Shown: positions 17,989 to 26,665 of the stretch, one piece after another
Layout: every line of letters starts with the position of its first letter
Numbering within the stretch: the stretch's first letter is position 1
Source: Lentzea sp. NBRC 105346
Lineage (GTDB): Bacteria; Actinomycetota; Actinomycetes; Mycobacteriales; Pseudonocardiaceae
NCBI RefSeq assembly: GCF_030269605.1
Contig: NZ_BSTQ01000001.1
Coordinates: 702,751-766,750, forward strand
Direction of reading: 5' to 3'
Length of the DNA stretch: 64,000 bases
Notes under the pieces: generated by a model
Databases searched by the model: none
The model's input: only the letters and a program-made list of their open reading frames with translations
Told to the model about the DNA's origin: nothing
Program-made: the position numbers and the translations under genes

Positions 17989-18145
17989 CGCACCGAGGTC
18001 GGCTACTAGTTGACCCGGCATCGACGCCGTGCTGACATCGGACCTCCCGACCCCTGTTCCGCATGTGGGAAGGCGAGATCGAGCTGTCGTCCGCGTCAGC
18101 CCGATCGCGCCCAACGTCCGCGCCGTGCGCGCTCAGGCCACGTAG
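17987..18145 (+). pseudogene. Decayed second copy of the HxlR/SCP2 regulator gene
   Basis: Three blocks match the intact gene in order. 17987-18016 matches ~17469-17500, with a TAG replacing GAG. 18019-18095 matches ~17747-17822. 18096-18145 matches ~17893-17942, including the same CACGTAG end. The parts between have been deleted. Together with the adjacent monooxygenase remnant this is an eroded tandem duplication. Confidence 0.8.
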
Positions 18146-18405
18146 GTCCGCTTGACGTCCACGTGCTCGACCTTCGGCATACCCGACGGCTCGGGCCCGA
18201 GCGTCTTGGCCAGCACCGGCCCGAGCGTCTCGGTGAAGAACCTGTCCGCGTGCGCCTTGGTCTCCCACAGCGCGATGACGCGCAGCTCGCCGTCGACCGT
18301 GCCGGCGTAGCGGGCGACGCATCCGTCCGGCGCCTTGCCGGCTGACACCTGGTCGAACTTCTCGATCGAGCCGAACGGCGGCGTCGCGATCGTGATCCAC
18401 TCCAT
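18133..18405 (-). CDS. Small dimeric alpha/beta-barrel protein, antibiotic-biosynthesis-monooxygenase-like
   Basis: 90 residues from ATG 18405, chosen for the GAAGGAGGA Shine-Dalgarno just upstream (a longer frame to 18498 has none). The pattern MEWITIATPPFGSIEKFDQV, LRVIALWETKAHADRFFTET, VEHVDVKRTYVA suits a ferredoxin-like ABM/Dabb fold. No catalytic residues can be assigned. A 45-bp remnant of a second copy lies at 17943. Confidence 0.6.
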   Translation of the reverse strand: MEWITIATPPFGSIEKFDQVSAGKAPDGCVARYAGTVDGELRVIALWETKAHADRFFTETLGPVLAKTLGPEPSGMPKVEHVDVKRTYVA

Positions 18406-18440
18406 GACTTCCTCCTTCGTCCCTGCTGACAGGTACGAAG

Positions 18441-21017
18441 CTAGGAATTCCGGAGCGGCCGGACATCCGCCGGAGTACTCATCGCCGTACTCATCCACGC
18501 CGCGATCTGGCTGCGGGTGGAGAAGCCGAGCTTGGTGAGTATGTGCTGGACGTGGTTCTGCGCGGTGCGTTCGGAGATGTAGAGGCGTTCGGCGATCCCC
18601 CGGTTCGTCAGCCCCTCCGCCACCAGCCGGGCGACCTCGGACTCGCGCGGGCTGAGCAGCGGGTCCGTCAGATCGTCGAGGAGCCGTCGCACCTCCGCGA
18701 CGAAGCCGGGTGCGCCTGCCCGTTCGACCATGTCGAACGCCGTTCGAAGCTCGCGCCTCGCTCGTTCGGCATCGCCGAGCGCGATTGCCCCGATACCCAG
18801 GGCCAGCTCGACCGGGCCCATGTAGGCGACGCCGTTGCCGACCGCGTGCGCACCGCGGTGCGGTTCGAGCAGAGCCATAAGCCGTTCGACATCGTCGAAC
18901 AGTCCGAGTCTCGCCGTGACCAGCAGCGCGATCACGCGACCCGGCAGGGTGAAGAACGCGGGCAGGTCCCAGGTGTCCATCGGCCCGGCGAGCCGGTAGG
19001 ACTCGAGCGCCTCCTCCGGGAATCCGCCGCGGAGCAACAGGTACGCGCGCGTCATCCGGGCCATCGTGCGGAACCGCGGCGGCGACTCGAACCTCGAGCG
19101 CGCGAACGCGACGGCCTCCTCGTCGGCGCCGAGGTGCCGGGCGAGCCCCGACTGCAACGCGAAGTACGCGCCGTGCGCGGGCATCGGTTCGAACACGCGC
19201 ATCCGTTCGAACGCCTTGCGCCCCAACGCTTTCGCCTGCTCATACCGGCCCTGCGCCTGGGCGACGCACGCGCTGACGACCTCAAGGTGCCACGCGCTGT
19301 ACGGCCCGCCGACGCGGTCGGCCGCGAGCTCCAGCGCGGGCAGCTCCTCGGCGGCCCTGGTGATCTCGCCGCTCTCGATCAGCGCGTACACCCGCCACAG
19401 CACGCCCCACATGGTGGTGCGCGGACTGGATGTCCGAACGCCCAGCTCGATCATCTCCTCGGCGATCGCCATCCGTTCGACAATGCCGAACGGACCGGGA
19501 CAGGCCTCCTGCCGGGCTCGCAGCGCTTCCTCCAAGGCCTTGTTGTCGTTCGCTTTACGAGCCAGGCTCAGCGCGTCGCGGCTGAGCGTGTCCACACGAT
19601 CCTGTTCGCCGTCGTAGAACGCGAGGTGACTGCGTTGGGCCAGCAACCGGGCCTTCAGTGCGTCGTGTCCGTCCAGTTTCGCCAGCGCCTCCTCGCACAA
19701 CGGCTTCGCGGCGGCGTTCACCCCGGCACCAGGTGCCGCTTCGAGCACCAGAGCTGCTTCGGCCAGCTCTTCGGGCGTCCGGGCCAGTTCGGCCGCGGCC
19801 TGAGCCGCTTTGACACACGCCTCCAGGTCGCCGGCGAAGTACGCGGCCCGCCCCAGCGCCCTGCGGAGCTTCGCGTCGTCGGGTCCGTAGCTCAGCGCGG
19901 CCGTGTACAGCCGCACGCCCTCTTCGTACGCGAGGCTGCGGACGGCTTCCCCGGCGGCCTTCTCGGTCCACTTCCGGGCGTTCTCCGACTCGCCGTAGGG
20001 CACCAGCGCGGCCCAGTGCCGCGCGATGTCGGCGACCCGTCCGGGATGTCGTCGCGTCAGCACCTCGGCCGTCCTGCGGTGCAGGTGCGCCCGTTCCGTC
20101 GTCCTCAGTGACGCCTCGACCGCGGCACGGGTGAGCGCGTGCACGAACCGGTTGTCGTGCGTGATCAGCCCGGCGTCGATCGCCTCGTCGACCAGCGGCA
20201 GGCACTCGTGCGTGTCCTTGCCGATCGTCTCGGCGACGACCGCCGGTTCGAAGTCGCGGCCGGCGATCGCGGCGGCCTGCACCAGTTCCCTGCACGCGGG
20301 CGAGATCTGCTCGAGCCGGGCTTCGACGATGTCCAGCACCGTCCGAGGTGGACGGTCGGGCCGCCACGTCCCGTCGGCCATCGCGCGGGCGATCTCCCGC
20401 ACGAACAGCGGGTTGCCGCCCGTGACCTCCAGGACCTGGTCCACCTGGTCCGGGTCGTCGAGCTGCGAGGACACCTCGTCCCGGTCGAACCCGCGCAGGT
20501 CCAGGCGCCCGGTCGACGGCGCGCCCAGCAGGCCGGGCAGGCTCTTGAGCTGGCCCTCGCGGTATGCGGCGAACACCAGGAGTTTCGTGCTCTGCAGCTG
20601 GTCCGCGAGATGCCGCAACAGCAGGAGCGACGGCTCGTCGGCCCAGTGCACGTCGTCCAGGATCACGACCAGATGCCCGGCCAGCTTCGTGGCGACCGCG
20701 TCGAACAGCCGGAACCGGTCCGCCTGCGCGTTGTCCGCGAAGACCTCGTCCGGATCTTCCCCGATGCTGCGCAGCACCTGCCGCCACGGCCAGTACGCGG
20801 GCGCGCCCTCGGTCTCGACGCACCGTCCCCACGCGACGGCCGTCCCGCTCGCCAGGGCGAGTCCGGCCAGCTCCTGGGCGAGCCGGGTCTTGCCGATGCC
20901 GGGCTCCCCCGCGCACAGCACGAGCCGCCCGGTGCCGTTGCGGGCGTCGTCGAGCCAGGCCGCCAGCGCCTCGAGCTCGCGCCGCCGGCCGACCATCCGG
21001 TCACTGATCACGCCCAC
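18441..21017 (-). CDS. LAL-type LuxR-family transcriptional regulator (AAA ATPase + LuxR HTH)
   Basis: 858 residues, a normal size for LAL regulators. N-terminal ATPase: MVGRRRELEALAAWL, Walker A GEPGIGKT at 37-44, Walker B LVVILDDVHWADEP near 120. The middle is TPR-like (~350-780). The C-terminal LuxR HTH at ~790-845 reads LSPRESEVARLVAEGLTNRG, IAERLYISERTAQNHVQHIL. Such proteins sense a ligand via the ATPase/TPR region and activate specialised-metabolism or sugar genes. The start could also be the Met at residue 8. The gene holds three copies of the 19-bp palindrome. Confidence 0.9.
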   Translation of the reverse strand: MGVISDRMVGRRRELEALAAWLDDARNGTGRLVLCAGEPGIGKTRLAQELAGLALASGTAVAWGRCVETEGAPAYWPWRQVLRSIGEDPDEVFADNAQADRFRLFDAVATKLAGHLVVILDDVHWADEPSLLLLRHLADQLQSTKLLVFAAYREGQLKSLPGLLGAPSTGRLDLRGFDRDEVSSQLDDPDQVDQVLEVTGGNPLFVREIARAMADGTWRPDRPPRTVLDIVEARLEQISPACRELVQAAAIAGRDFEPAVVAETIGKDTHECLPLVDEAIDAGLITHDNRFVHALTRAAVEASLRTTERAHLHRRTAEVLTRRHPGRVADIARHWAALVPYGESENARKWTEKAAGEAVRSLAYEEGVRLYTAALSYGPDDAKLRRALGRAAYFAGDLEACVKAAQAAAELARTPEELAEAALVLEAAPGAGVNAAAKPLCEEALAKLDGHDALKARLLAQRSHLAFYDGEQDRVDTLSRDALSLARKANDNKALEEALRARQEACPGPFGIVERMAIAEEMIELGVRTSSPRTTMWGVLWRVYALIESGEITRAAEELPALELAADRVGGPYSAWHLEVVSACVAQAQGRYEQAKALGRKAFERMRVFEPMPAHGAYFALQSGLARHLGADEEAVAFARSRFESPPRFRTMARMTRAYLLLRGGFPEEALESYRLAGPMDTWDLPAFFTLPGRVIALLVTARLGLFDDVERLMALLEPHRGAHAVGNGVAYMGPVELALGIGAIALGDAERARRELRTAFDMVERAGAPGFVAEVRRLLDDLTDPLLSPRESEVARLVAEGLTNRGIAERLYISERTAQNHVQHILTKLGFSTRSQIAAWMSTAMSTPADVRPLRNS
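18721..18739. repeat. 19-bp interspersed palindrome
   Basis: CGTTCGACCATGTCGAACG, one mismatch to consensus, inside the LAL gene, encoding FDMVER on the minus strand. Confidence 0.8.
18883..18901. repeat. 19-bp interspersed palindrome
   Basis: CGTTCGACATCGTCGAACA, two mismatches, inside the LAL gene, encoding FDDVER. Confidence 0.7.
19474..19492. repeat. 19-bp interspersed palindrome
   Basis: CGTTCGACAATGCCGAACG, one mismatch, inside the LAL gene, encoding FGIVER. Identical to the copy in the permease gene at 33777, which is read in another frame. Confidence 0.8.
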
Positions 21018-21047
21018 GTTGAGAAGTATCGCTCTGGACCTCGGGCG

Positions 21048-23807
21048 TTACCGCGCACCGTCGAGCAGCCGCTCGACCTTGGCGGCGTCTTCGTCACGTT
21101 GGTGTGCCCGGTACAGCTCCAGTGCCTCGCGCCACACGGCCTGTGCCTCCTCGCGCCGCCCGATCGCGGCGTACGGATGCCCCAGTCCGTACAGGGTGTT
21201 GGCGACTTCGTAGGCATGGCCGAGGCCGCGGTACAGGGTGAGGGCCTGCCGGTAGTGGCGGATGGCCTGCTCGTGCCGGCCGGTGTGATGATCGATATAA
21301 CCGAGACTGTCCAAGGTGGCCGCCTCACCGTTGGTGTCGTGGTGGAGCCGGAACAAGGTGAGCGCGGCCTGGCAGTCGTCGCGGCCCTGGTCGTGGTCGC
21401 CGAGCCGGGCATGGGACCAGCCCACCTCGTTGAGTGCCCATGCGTGCAGCACGGGGTTGCCGAGCGTGCGGTAGATGCTCAGGGCTCTGGTTGCGTGCCG
21501 CAATGCTCGCCGGTCGTCCCCACGCCGCTCCCACAACCGTCCGAGTGCCCGGTGGGTGTGCGCTTGGTTGGTGTGGTCGTTGTGTTGTTCGGCCAGCGCG
21601 AGGGACTGCTGCATGTGCATGATCGCCTCGTCGTGCCGCCCCAGGAGGGTGTAGGCGCCGCCGATCTGCCGAAGGCTGAGCGCGTGCGTCGCGGGGTCGT
21701 GGAGGTGTTCGGCGGCAACCAGTCCCACCTGCCAGGTCGCGAGCATGTCGCGGTGGTGTCCTCTGCGGAGGTGGAAGGTCATCGTGGCCCAGGCCAGTTG
21801 CCACACGGTCTGATGCCACTCCTGGGCGGCGGCGGTGTGCTGGGCGGCGCGCAGGCAGAGGCGTTCCCGATCGAACCAGGCAAGCGCCGCGGGGAGGTCG
21901 GGGATCGGGTGGGGGTGGTCTGGTTCGGGTGGGCCCGACCTCGGCGTCGGGCGGTGCGGGTCGAGGTGACGGTTGGCGGTGTGGGCGGTGTACGCGTAGA
22001 AGCCGACCACCCGCCGCAGCGCGGCCTCCCGCACGTCATCGGATAGCTGCTGGGCGGTGTCGGTGGCGTAGCGGCGGATCAGGTCGTGCATCGAGTACCG
22101 GCCGTCCGCGTCGCGGCCGAGCAGTGACGCCTCCTGTAACTCGCGCAACACCCTGGCCGCGTCCGCCGGGGACAGCCCGGTGAGGCTCGCGGCGGCGGGC
22201 AGTCCGATGTCCGGGCCGGGGGCGATGCCGAGCAGCCCGAACGCCGTCTGCTGCCGGGCGGTCAGGCTGCGGTAGGACCACGACAGCACGGTCGCGAGAT
22301 CCGTGGCCGGGTCGTCGTCCGACCACGGCTCCACACCCGTACCGCGCAGGTCCGCGGCGAGCTCGGCCAGCGGCAGGCGCGGGTGGACGTGGGCGCGGCC
22401 GGCGATGATGCCCAGCGCCAACGGGAAGCCGCCGCACAGCTCGACGAGCTCGGCGACCGCGTCCGGTTCGGCCTCCACCCGCGCCGCCCCCAGCCGCCGC
22501 GTCAGCAGGGCGCGGGCCTCGGGCTCGCTGAGCGTGTCGAGGGGCAGGTGCTGCGCGCCGTGCCGGGTGATCAGGCCGGTGAGCGTCCTGCGACTGGTCA
22601 CCACGACCGCACACGAGTCGCCGCCCGGCAGCAGCGGCACCACCTGTTCGGCGTCGGCCGCGTTGTCCAGCATGATCAGCATCCGCTTGCCGGCGACCAG
22701 GCTGCGCAGCAGCGCCGCCTGTGCCTGCGGGTCGACCGGGATGCGGCCGGGATCCACGCCGAGAGCGTCGAGGAAGCCGCGCACCGCGACGGCCGACTCC
22801 ATCGGCTTGTCATCGGGGCTGAAACCACGCAGGTCGACGAACAACTGCCCGTCGGGGAACCGGTCGAGCTGCCGATGGGCCCAATGCACGGCCAGCCAGG
22901 TCTTGCCGATCCCGCCGGCGCCACCGACCGCGGAGATCACCACCATCCGCCCCTGCTCCGCCGCGTCCAGGGCAGCGGTGAGCGCGGCGAGGTCGGCGTC
23001 GCGACCGGCGAAATGCGGCGGTGCGGCGGGCAGCTGCCGAGGCACCACCACCGGCTCCGCGACGCCGCCTCCGGACAGGTCCGAGTCCGCGGCCAGGATC
23101 CGCCGGTGCAGGTCCCGCAGCGCGGCGCCGGGGTCGGTGCCCTGATCTTCGACCAGCCGGTCCCGGAAGCACCGATAGTGCGCCAGGGCGTCCGCGGACC
23201 GGCCGGCCCGGTGCAGGGCCAGCAGGTACTGCCCGGCCACCCGCTCGTCCAACGGGTACCGCGCCGCACGCGCCGACAGTTCCGCCACCAACGCCTCGCC
23301 TTCGCCGGCACGGAGCCGGGCGTCGACCAGGTCGTGTTCGGCCACCCTCAGCTCCTGGGTCAGCCGGTAGCGTTCGGCCTCCGCCCAGTCCCCGCTCAGG
23401 CCCGTGAGCGGCTCTCCGCGCCACAACGCCACGGCCTCGGTCAGCAACGCCACCTCTCGCACGTCGCCGCGGGCACGGGCACACAGGTCGCGGAACCGGT
23501 GGAGATCAACCTGCTCCACCACCAGGACGTAGCCGCCGGAGCGCAGGACGATCTCCACCCCCGTGTGGCGCAGCCGCGAGATGTGGCTGTGCAACGTCGC
23601 CCGCCCGCGCCGCGGGATGCCGGCACCCCACACCCGCTCGATGAGCCGGTCCGCCGGCACCACGCGGCCCGCGTCCACCGCCAGCGCCGCCAGCACGCAC
23701 CGCTGCCGGGGTGGGCCGAGGTCGACCTCGGACCCGTCTCGGAAAGCGCTTACCTCACCCAGCAACCGCAGCTCCACCGGGCAGGAATAGCGCGTTGACC
23801 TGCGCAA
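21048..23807 (-). CDS. SARP/AfsR-type regulator: BTAD, NB-ARC and TPR domains
   Basis: 919 residues from 23807; an in-frame GTG at 23777 (VELRLLGEV) is an equally good start. OmpR-type DNA-binding domain at ~12-95 (LRLLGEVSAFRDGSEVDLGP, RQRCVLAALAVDAGRVVPAD). BTAD at ~100-245. NB-ARC at ~270-560: P-loop GGAGGIGKT near 295, MLIMLDNAADAEQV, VVVTSRRTL, MHDLIRRYAT. TPRs at ~640-910. SARPs activate specialised-metabolite clusters by binding direct repeats near -35; the target is not evident. Divergent from a small secreted protein across a region with two strong inverted repeats. Confidence 0.9.
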   Translation of the reverse strand: MRRSTRYSCPVELRLLGEVSAFRDGSEVDLGPPRQRCVLAALAVDAGRVVPADRLIERVWGAGIPRRGRATLHSHISRLRHTGVEIVLRSGGYVLVVEQVDLHRFRDLCARARGDVREVALLTEAVALWRGEPLTGLSGDWAEAERYRLTQELRVAEHDLVDARLRAGEGEALVAELSARAARYPLDERVAGQYLLALHRAGRSADALAHYRCFRDRLVEDQGTDPGAALRDLHRRILAADSDLSGGGVAEPVVVPRQLPAAPPHFAGRDADLAALTAALDAAEQGRMVVISAVGGAGGIGKTWLAVHWAHRQLDRFPDGQLFVDLRGFSPDDKPMESAVAVRGFLDALGVDPGRIPVDPQAQAALLRSLVAGKRMLIMLDNAADAEQVVPLLPGGDSCAVVVTSRRTLTGLITRHGAQHLPLDTLSEPEARALLTRRLGAARVEAEPDAVAELVELCGGFPLALGIIAGRAHVHPRLPLAELAADLRGTGVEPWSDDDPATDLATVLSWSYRSLTARQQTAFGLLGIAPGPDIGLPAAASLTGLSPADAARVLRELQEASLLGRDADGRYSMHDLIRRYATDTAQQLSDDVREAALRRVVGFYAYTAHTANRHLDPHRPTPRSGPPEPDHPHPIPDLPAALAWFDRERLCLRAAQHTAAAQEWHQTVWQLAWATMTFHLRRGHHRDMLATWQVGLVAAEHLHDPATHALSLRQIGGAYTLLGRHDEAIMHMQQSLALAEQHNDHTNQAHTHRALGRLWERRGDDRRALRHATRALSIYRTLGNPVLHAWALNEVGWSHARLGDHDQGRDDCQAALTLFRLHHDTNGEAATLDSLGYIDHHTGRHEQAIRHYRQALTLYRGLGHAYEVANTLYGLGHPYAAIGRREEAQAVWREALELYRAHQRDEDAAKVERLLDGAR

Positions 23808-23822
23808 TGCAGAAAACTCGCC

Positions 23823-23842
23823 AGCCGTTCACACGAACGGCT
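23823..23842. promoter_or_regulatory. Perfect inverted repeat between the SARP and secreted-protein genes
   Basis: AGCCGTTC-ACAC-GAACGGCT, 8-bp arms and 4-nt spacer, immediately upstream of the SARP start. Candidate operator. Confidence 0.5.
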
Positions 23843-23855
23843 GCGCACCGTGAGA

Positions 23856-23899
23856 GGTGAGGCGGCCCGAAGACCTACTGGGGGGCGGGCCGCCTCACC
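23856..23899 (+). promoter_or_regulatory. Perfect 14-bp inverted repeat upstream of the secreted-protein gene
   Basis: Arms GGTGAGGCGGCCCG (23856-23869) and CGGGCCGCCTCACC (23886-23899), 16-nt loop, 30 bp before the ATG at 23930. Either a 5'-UTR hairpin controlling expression or an operator; it could also attenuate read-through. Confidence 0.5.
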
Positions 23900-23929
23900 A
23901 GCGGTAAGTCCAGAGAAGGGGGGACAGAG

Positions 23930-24262
23930 ATGAACAACCTGGCCAGGGCGGGGGCCATCGCCGCGGCGGTCGTGGCGATCGGCGGCGGGACGTGCCTGCC
24001 GGCCATGGCGACGCCTCAGTCCGGGACCCCGACCATCATGTCGGGCTCGTCCGAGCAGAGCCGCAACGGCCTCACCTGCAAGAACAAGTGGTACACCACG
24101 CTGGGCAAGACCAACTGCTCCGGCAACTCCGGCCAGCGCTGGCGGTTGATCGTCAAGTGCGCGTTCCAGGGGGACATCAAGGGAACGTGGCAGCAGGGGC
24201 CGGGCAGCGATCAGGCCGAGTGCAACTTCCACGTCCAGAGCGCCACCGTCGAGTGGAAGTAA
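23930..24262 (+). CDS. Small secreted Cys-containing protein of unknown function
   Basis: 110 residues; ATG 23930 after AAGGGGGGACAGAG. Signal peptide to about residue 27 (AIAAAVVAIGGGTCLPAMA). The mature ~83 residues have four Cys (GLTCKNKW, KTNCSGNSG, IVKCAFQGD, QAECNFHVQ), suggesting two disulfides, and many Trp/Lys. No family recognised. Divergent from the SARP regulator and followed at once by a strong hairpin, so it is a single-gene unit. Confidence 0.75.
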   Translation: MNNLARAGAIAAAVVAIGGGTCLPAMATPQSGTPTIMSGSSEQSRNGLTCKNKWYTTLGKTNCSGNSGQRWRLIVKCAFQGDIKGTWQQGPGSDQAECNFHVQSATVEWK

Positions 24263-24269
24263 CAAGCCA

Positions 24270-24302
24270 GGGCCGCCTTGACCGCGGCGCGGTCAAGGCG
24301 GC
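24270..24302. terminator. Bidirectional hairpin terminator
   Basis: Perfect 15-bp stem (GGCCGCCTTGACCGC / GCGGTCAAGGCGGCC), 3-nt loop, between the convergent secreted-protein and ppm1 genes. No T tract, as is common in actinomycetes. Confidence 0.8.
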
Positions 24303-24308
24303 CTGACG

Positions 24309-25082
24309 TCAGGACTTCGGCGCGAAGAAGTTGCGCAGCTGCGTGTAGCGGCGGCGCAGGCCCCACTTCGTCACCCGCACCAGGGCCTCGCGGACGATGT
24401 TGCCGCTCATCTTCGACTCGCCGTACTCGCGCTCCTGGAACGTGATCGGCACCTCGATGACCTTGAAGCCCAGTTCCAGCGTCCGCCACAGCAGGTCGAT
24501 CTGGAAGCAGTACCCGGCCGACGCCACGGACGCCAGGTTCAGCTTGCGCAGCGTGTTCGCCTTGAACGCGCGGTACCCGCCGGTCATGTCGCGGACGTTC
24601 GAGCCGAGCACGATCCGCGAGTAGAGCGAACCGCCGCGCGAGAGGAACTCGCGGTGCTTGGGCCAGTTCACCACCGAGCCGCCGGGCACGTACCGCGAGC
24701 CGAGCACCAGGTCGGCGCCGGGCAGCGCGTCGAGCAGGCGGTGCAGCTGCTCCGGGGCGTGCGAGCCGTCGGCGTCCATCTCGCAGATCACGCCGTAGTC
24801 GCGCTCGAGACCCCACGTGAAGCCGGCGATGTAGGCGGCACCGAGGCCGGCCTTCTCCGTGCGGTGCAGCACGTGCACGCGCTCATCGGCGGCGGCCATC
24901 TCGTCGGCGAGCTGGCCGGTGCCGTCGGGGCTGCCGTCGTCCACGACCAGCACGTGCACCTGTGGCAGTGCCGCGTGCAGCCGCTTCACGATCTTCCCGA
25001 TGTTGTCCCGCTCGTTGTAGGTCGGGATCACCACCAGCACGGGCCCGAGCGACGAGTCAGGCTTCGCCTGCTGGTCCGTCAT
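24309..25082 (-). CDS. ppm1: Polyprenol-monophosphomannose synthase
   Basis: 257 residues. GT2 DPM1-type motifs: [46 protein letters not shown] (metal-binding D-x-D), [19 protein letters not shown], and [13 protein letters not shown]. It makes polyprenyl-phosphomannose from GDP-mannose at the inner face of the membrane for lipoglycan and protein mannosylation. Start ATG 25082 overlaps the end of lnt by 26 bp, so the pair is translationally coupled, mirroring the mycobacterial Ppm1/Ppm2 arrangement. Confidence 0.9.
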   Translation of the reverse strand: MTDQQAKPDSSLGPVLVVIPTYNERDNIGKIVKRLHAALPQVHVLVVDDGSPDGTGQLADEMAAADERVHVLHRTEKAGLGAAYIAGFTWGLERDYGVICEMDADGSHAPEQLHRLLDALPGADLVLGSRYVPGGSVVNWPKHREFLSRGGSLYSRIVLGSNVRDMTGGYRAFKANTLRKLNLASVASAGYCFQIDLLWRTLELGFKVIEVPITFQEREYGESKMSGNIVREALVRVTKWGLRRRYTQLRNFFAPKS

Positions 25083-26535
25083 CCGCTTCCTTCCGTCGTC
25101 GTACCAGGCAAAACACGAATGCCAAAACGCCCGCAGCGGTCAACACCCACTCGGGCCAGGCACCCAGCCGAGTGGCCAGCGTAGTCTCCCCGCGCAGCGG
25201 CAGGTTCGCGACCAGGGCATCCGGGGTGAACAGGGACGTTCGCTGCGTCACTGAACCGTCGGGCTGAACGATCGCACTGACCCCGGAAGTGGCCGCGATG
25301 ACCACCGCCCGGCCGTGCTCGACCGCACGCACACGCGACATGGCTTGCTGCTGGTACGTCATCTCGGTGAACCCGAACGTGGCGTTGTTCGTCGGGATGG
25401 CGATGATGTTCGACCCGGCCCGAACCGAATCGCGTACGACATTGTCGAACGCGACCTCGTAACACGTGTCGATTGCCACACGTGCCGGTCCCATGTCGAA
25501 CCCCTTGGGGTCGTCGCCCGGCTGGAAGTTGCCCGCGCGGTCGACGGTCTTGGTGAACAGCCGGAAGAACGACCGGTAGGGCATCGTCTCGCCGAACGGC
25601 TGCAGCTGCCGCTTGGTGTACGTGTCCGTCGAGCCCTTGCCGGGCTCCCAGAGCACGACGGTGTTGCGCGGCAGGCCGTCGTTGCGGTCGATGAGCACCG
25701 CGCCGACCGCGATCGGCGCCTTGATCGCCTCGGCGGCGCGGTCGATCTGGACGGCCGCGTCGAGGTTGCGGAACGGGTCGATGTCCGACGAGTTCTCCGG
25801 CCAGATCACCAGGTCCGGTTGCTTGGCGCGACCGGCGGCCACATCGTTGGCGAGCTCGATCGTGCGCTTCACGTGGTTGTCGAGCACGGCCCGGCGCTGC
25901 GCGGCGAAGTCGAGGCCGGCGCGCGGCACGTTGCCCTGGATCGCGGCGACCGTCGCGGTGCCCTCGGACGGGTTCACCCCGACCAGCGGCATGGTCGCCA
26001 GGCCGGCCACCAGCGGCAGGACCGTGAGCGGCACGCCGACCTTCCAGTCGCGCACCCACGCGATCCCGAACCCGGTCAGCGCCACCGCGAACCCGATCAG
26101 CGGCGCTCCGCCGAACGACGCGAGCGGCAGATACCACCCCTCGGGCTGACCGAACGCGATCTTGCCCCACGGGAAGCCGCCGAAGGGGAACACCCCGCGC
26201 AGCGCCTCGTCCGCGACCCACAGGAACGCCATCCACAAAGGAGCGAACCGCAGCCGGGACACGACGGCCATGAACGCGGTCCCGATCGCGATCATCACCG
26301 CGCACGCGAAAGCCAATGGCAGCCACGCGACCAGGCCGACGAACTCGCCCGTCCACCGCAGCAGCGGCGTCATGAACCCGAGCCCGAACAGCAGGCCGTA
26401 GCCGAACCCGGCCCGCGCGCGGCGTCCCTTGAGGACGAACCCCAGCAGCGCGAAACCGACCGGCGCCAGCCACCACACCGTGCGCGGCGGGAAGCTCGCA
26501 TACACCAGCCCACCCCCGGCCAACGCGAGGGCCAT
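25057..26535 (-). CDS. lnt: Apolipoprotein N-acyltransferase
   Basis: 492 residues from ATG 26535 (MALALAGGG, with AGGT ~8 nt upstream). GTG 26556 and a frame to 26667 are alternatives, but the latter reads through a perfect 23-bp inverted repeat and is unlikely to be coding. Six to seven membrane segments occupy residues 1-200. A nitrilase-like domain follows with Glu in [13 protein letters not shown], Lys in the [12 protein letters not shown] region, and Cys in [12 protein letters not shown]. It transfers an acyl chain to the N-terminal Cys of lipoproteins. It contains one 19-bp palindrome exactly at the FDNVVRD codons just after the catalytic Cys. Confidence 0.9.
   Translation of the reverse strand: MALALAGGGLVYASFPPRTVWWLAPVGFALLGFVLKGRRARAGFGYGLLFGLGFMTPLLRWTGEFVGLVAWLPLAFACAVMIAIGTAFMAVVSRLRFAPLWMAFLWVADEALRGVFPFGGFPWGKIAFGQPEGWYLPLASFGGAPLIGFAVALTGFGIAWVRDWKVGVPLTVLPLVAGLATMPLVGVNPSEGTATVAAIQGNVPRAGLDFAAQRRAVLDNHVKRTIELANDVAAGRAKQPDLVIWPENSSDIDPFRNLDAAVQIDRAAEAIKAPIAVGAVLIDRNDGLPRNTVVLWEPGKGSTDTYTKRQLQPFGETMPYRSFFRLFTKTVDRAGNFQPGDDPKGFDMGPARVAIDTCYEVAFDNVVRDSVRAGSNIIAIPTNNATFGFTEMTYQQQAMSRVRAVEHGRAVVIAATSGVSAIVQPDGSVTQRTSLFTPDALVANLPLRGETTLATRLGAWPEWVLTAAGVLAFVFCLVRRRKEADDGPAGEA
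25433..25451. repeat. 19-bp interspersed palindrome
   Basis: CGTACGACATTGTCGAACG, one mismatch, in lnt, encoding FDNVVR next to the catalytic Cys segment. Confidence 0.75.
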
Positions 26536-26551
26536 TCGGGTGACCTGAGGA

Positions 26552-26604
26552 GTCACGCGGGAGCCCCGCGATGCGTGTGATGCATCGCGGGGCTCCCGCG
26601 TGAC
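26552..26604. repeat. Perfect 23-bp inverted repeat between divergent genes
   Basis: Arms at 26552-26574 and 26582-26604 are exact reverse complements (starting GTCACGCGGG), with a 7-nt spacer. It lies between the lnt start and the acyl ligase start, two divergent genes, where a terminator would not be expected. Candidate regulatory hairpin, operator or mobile-element relic. Confidence 0.85.
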
Positions 26605-26665
26605 GTCAGCAGAGGGGGGTGCAACCACCCGATCAGCGTACGAGGCGCCGGAGTAGGAAGGAGAC

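Noticed and set aside
20327..20345. Further copy of the 19-bp palindrome in the LAL gene
   Set aside because: The segment encoding LDIVEARL matches only about 12 of 19 bases and its arms do not pair.
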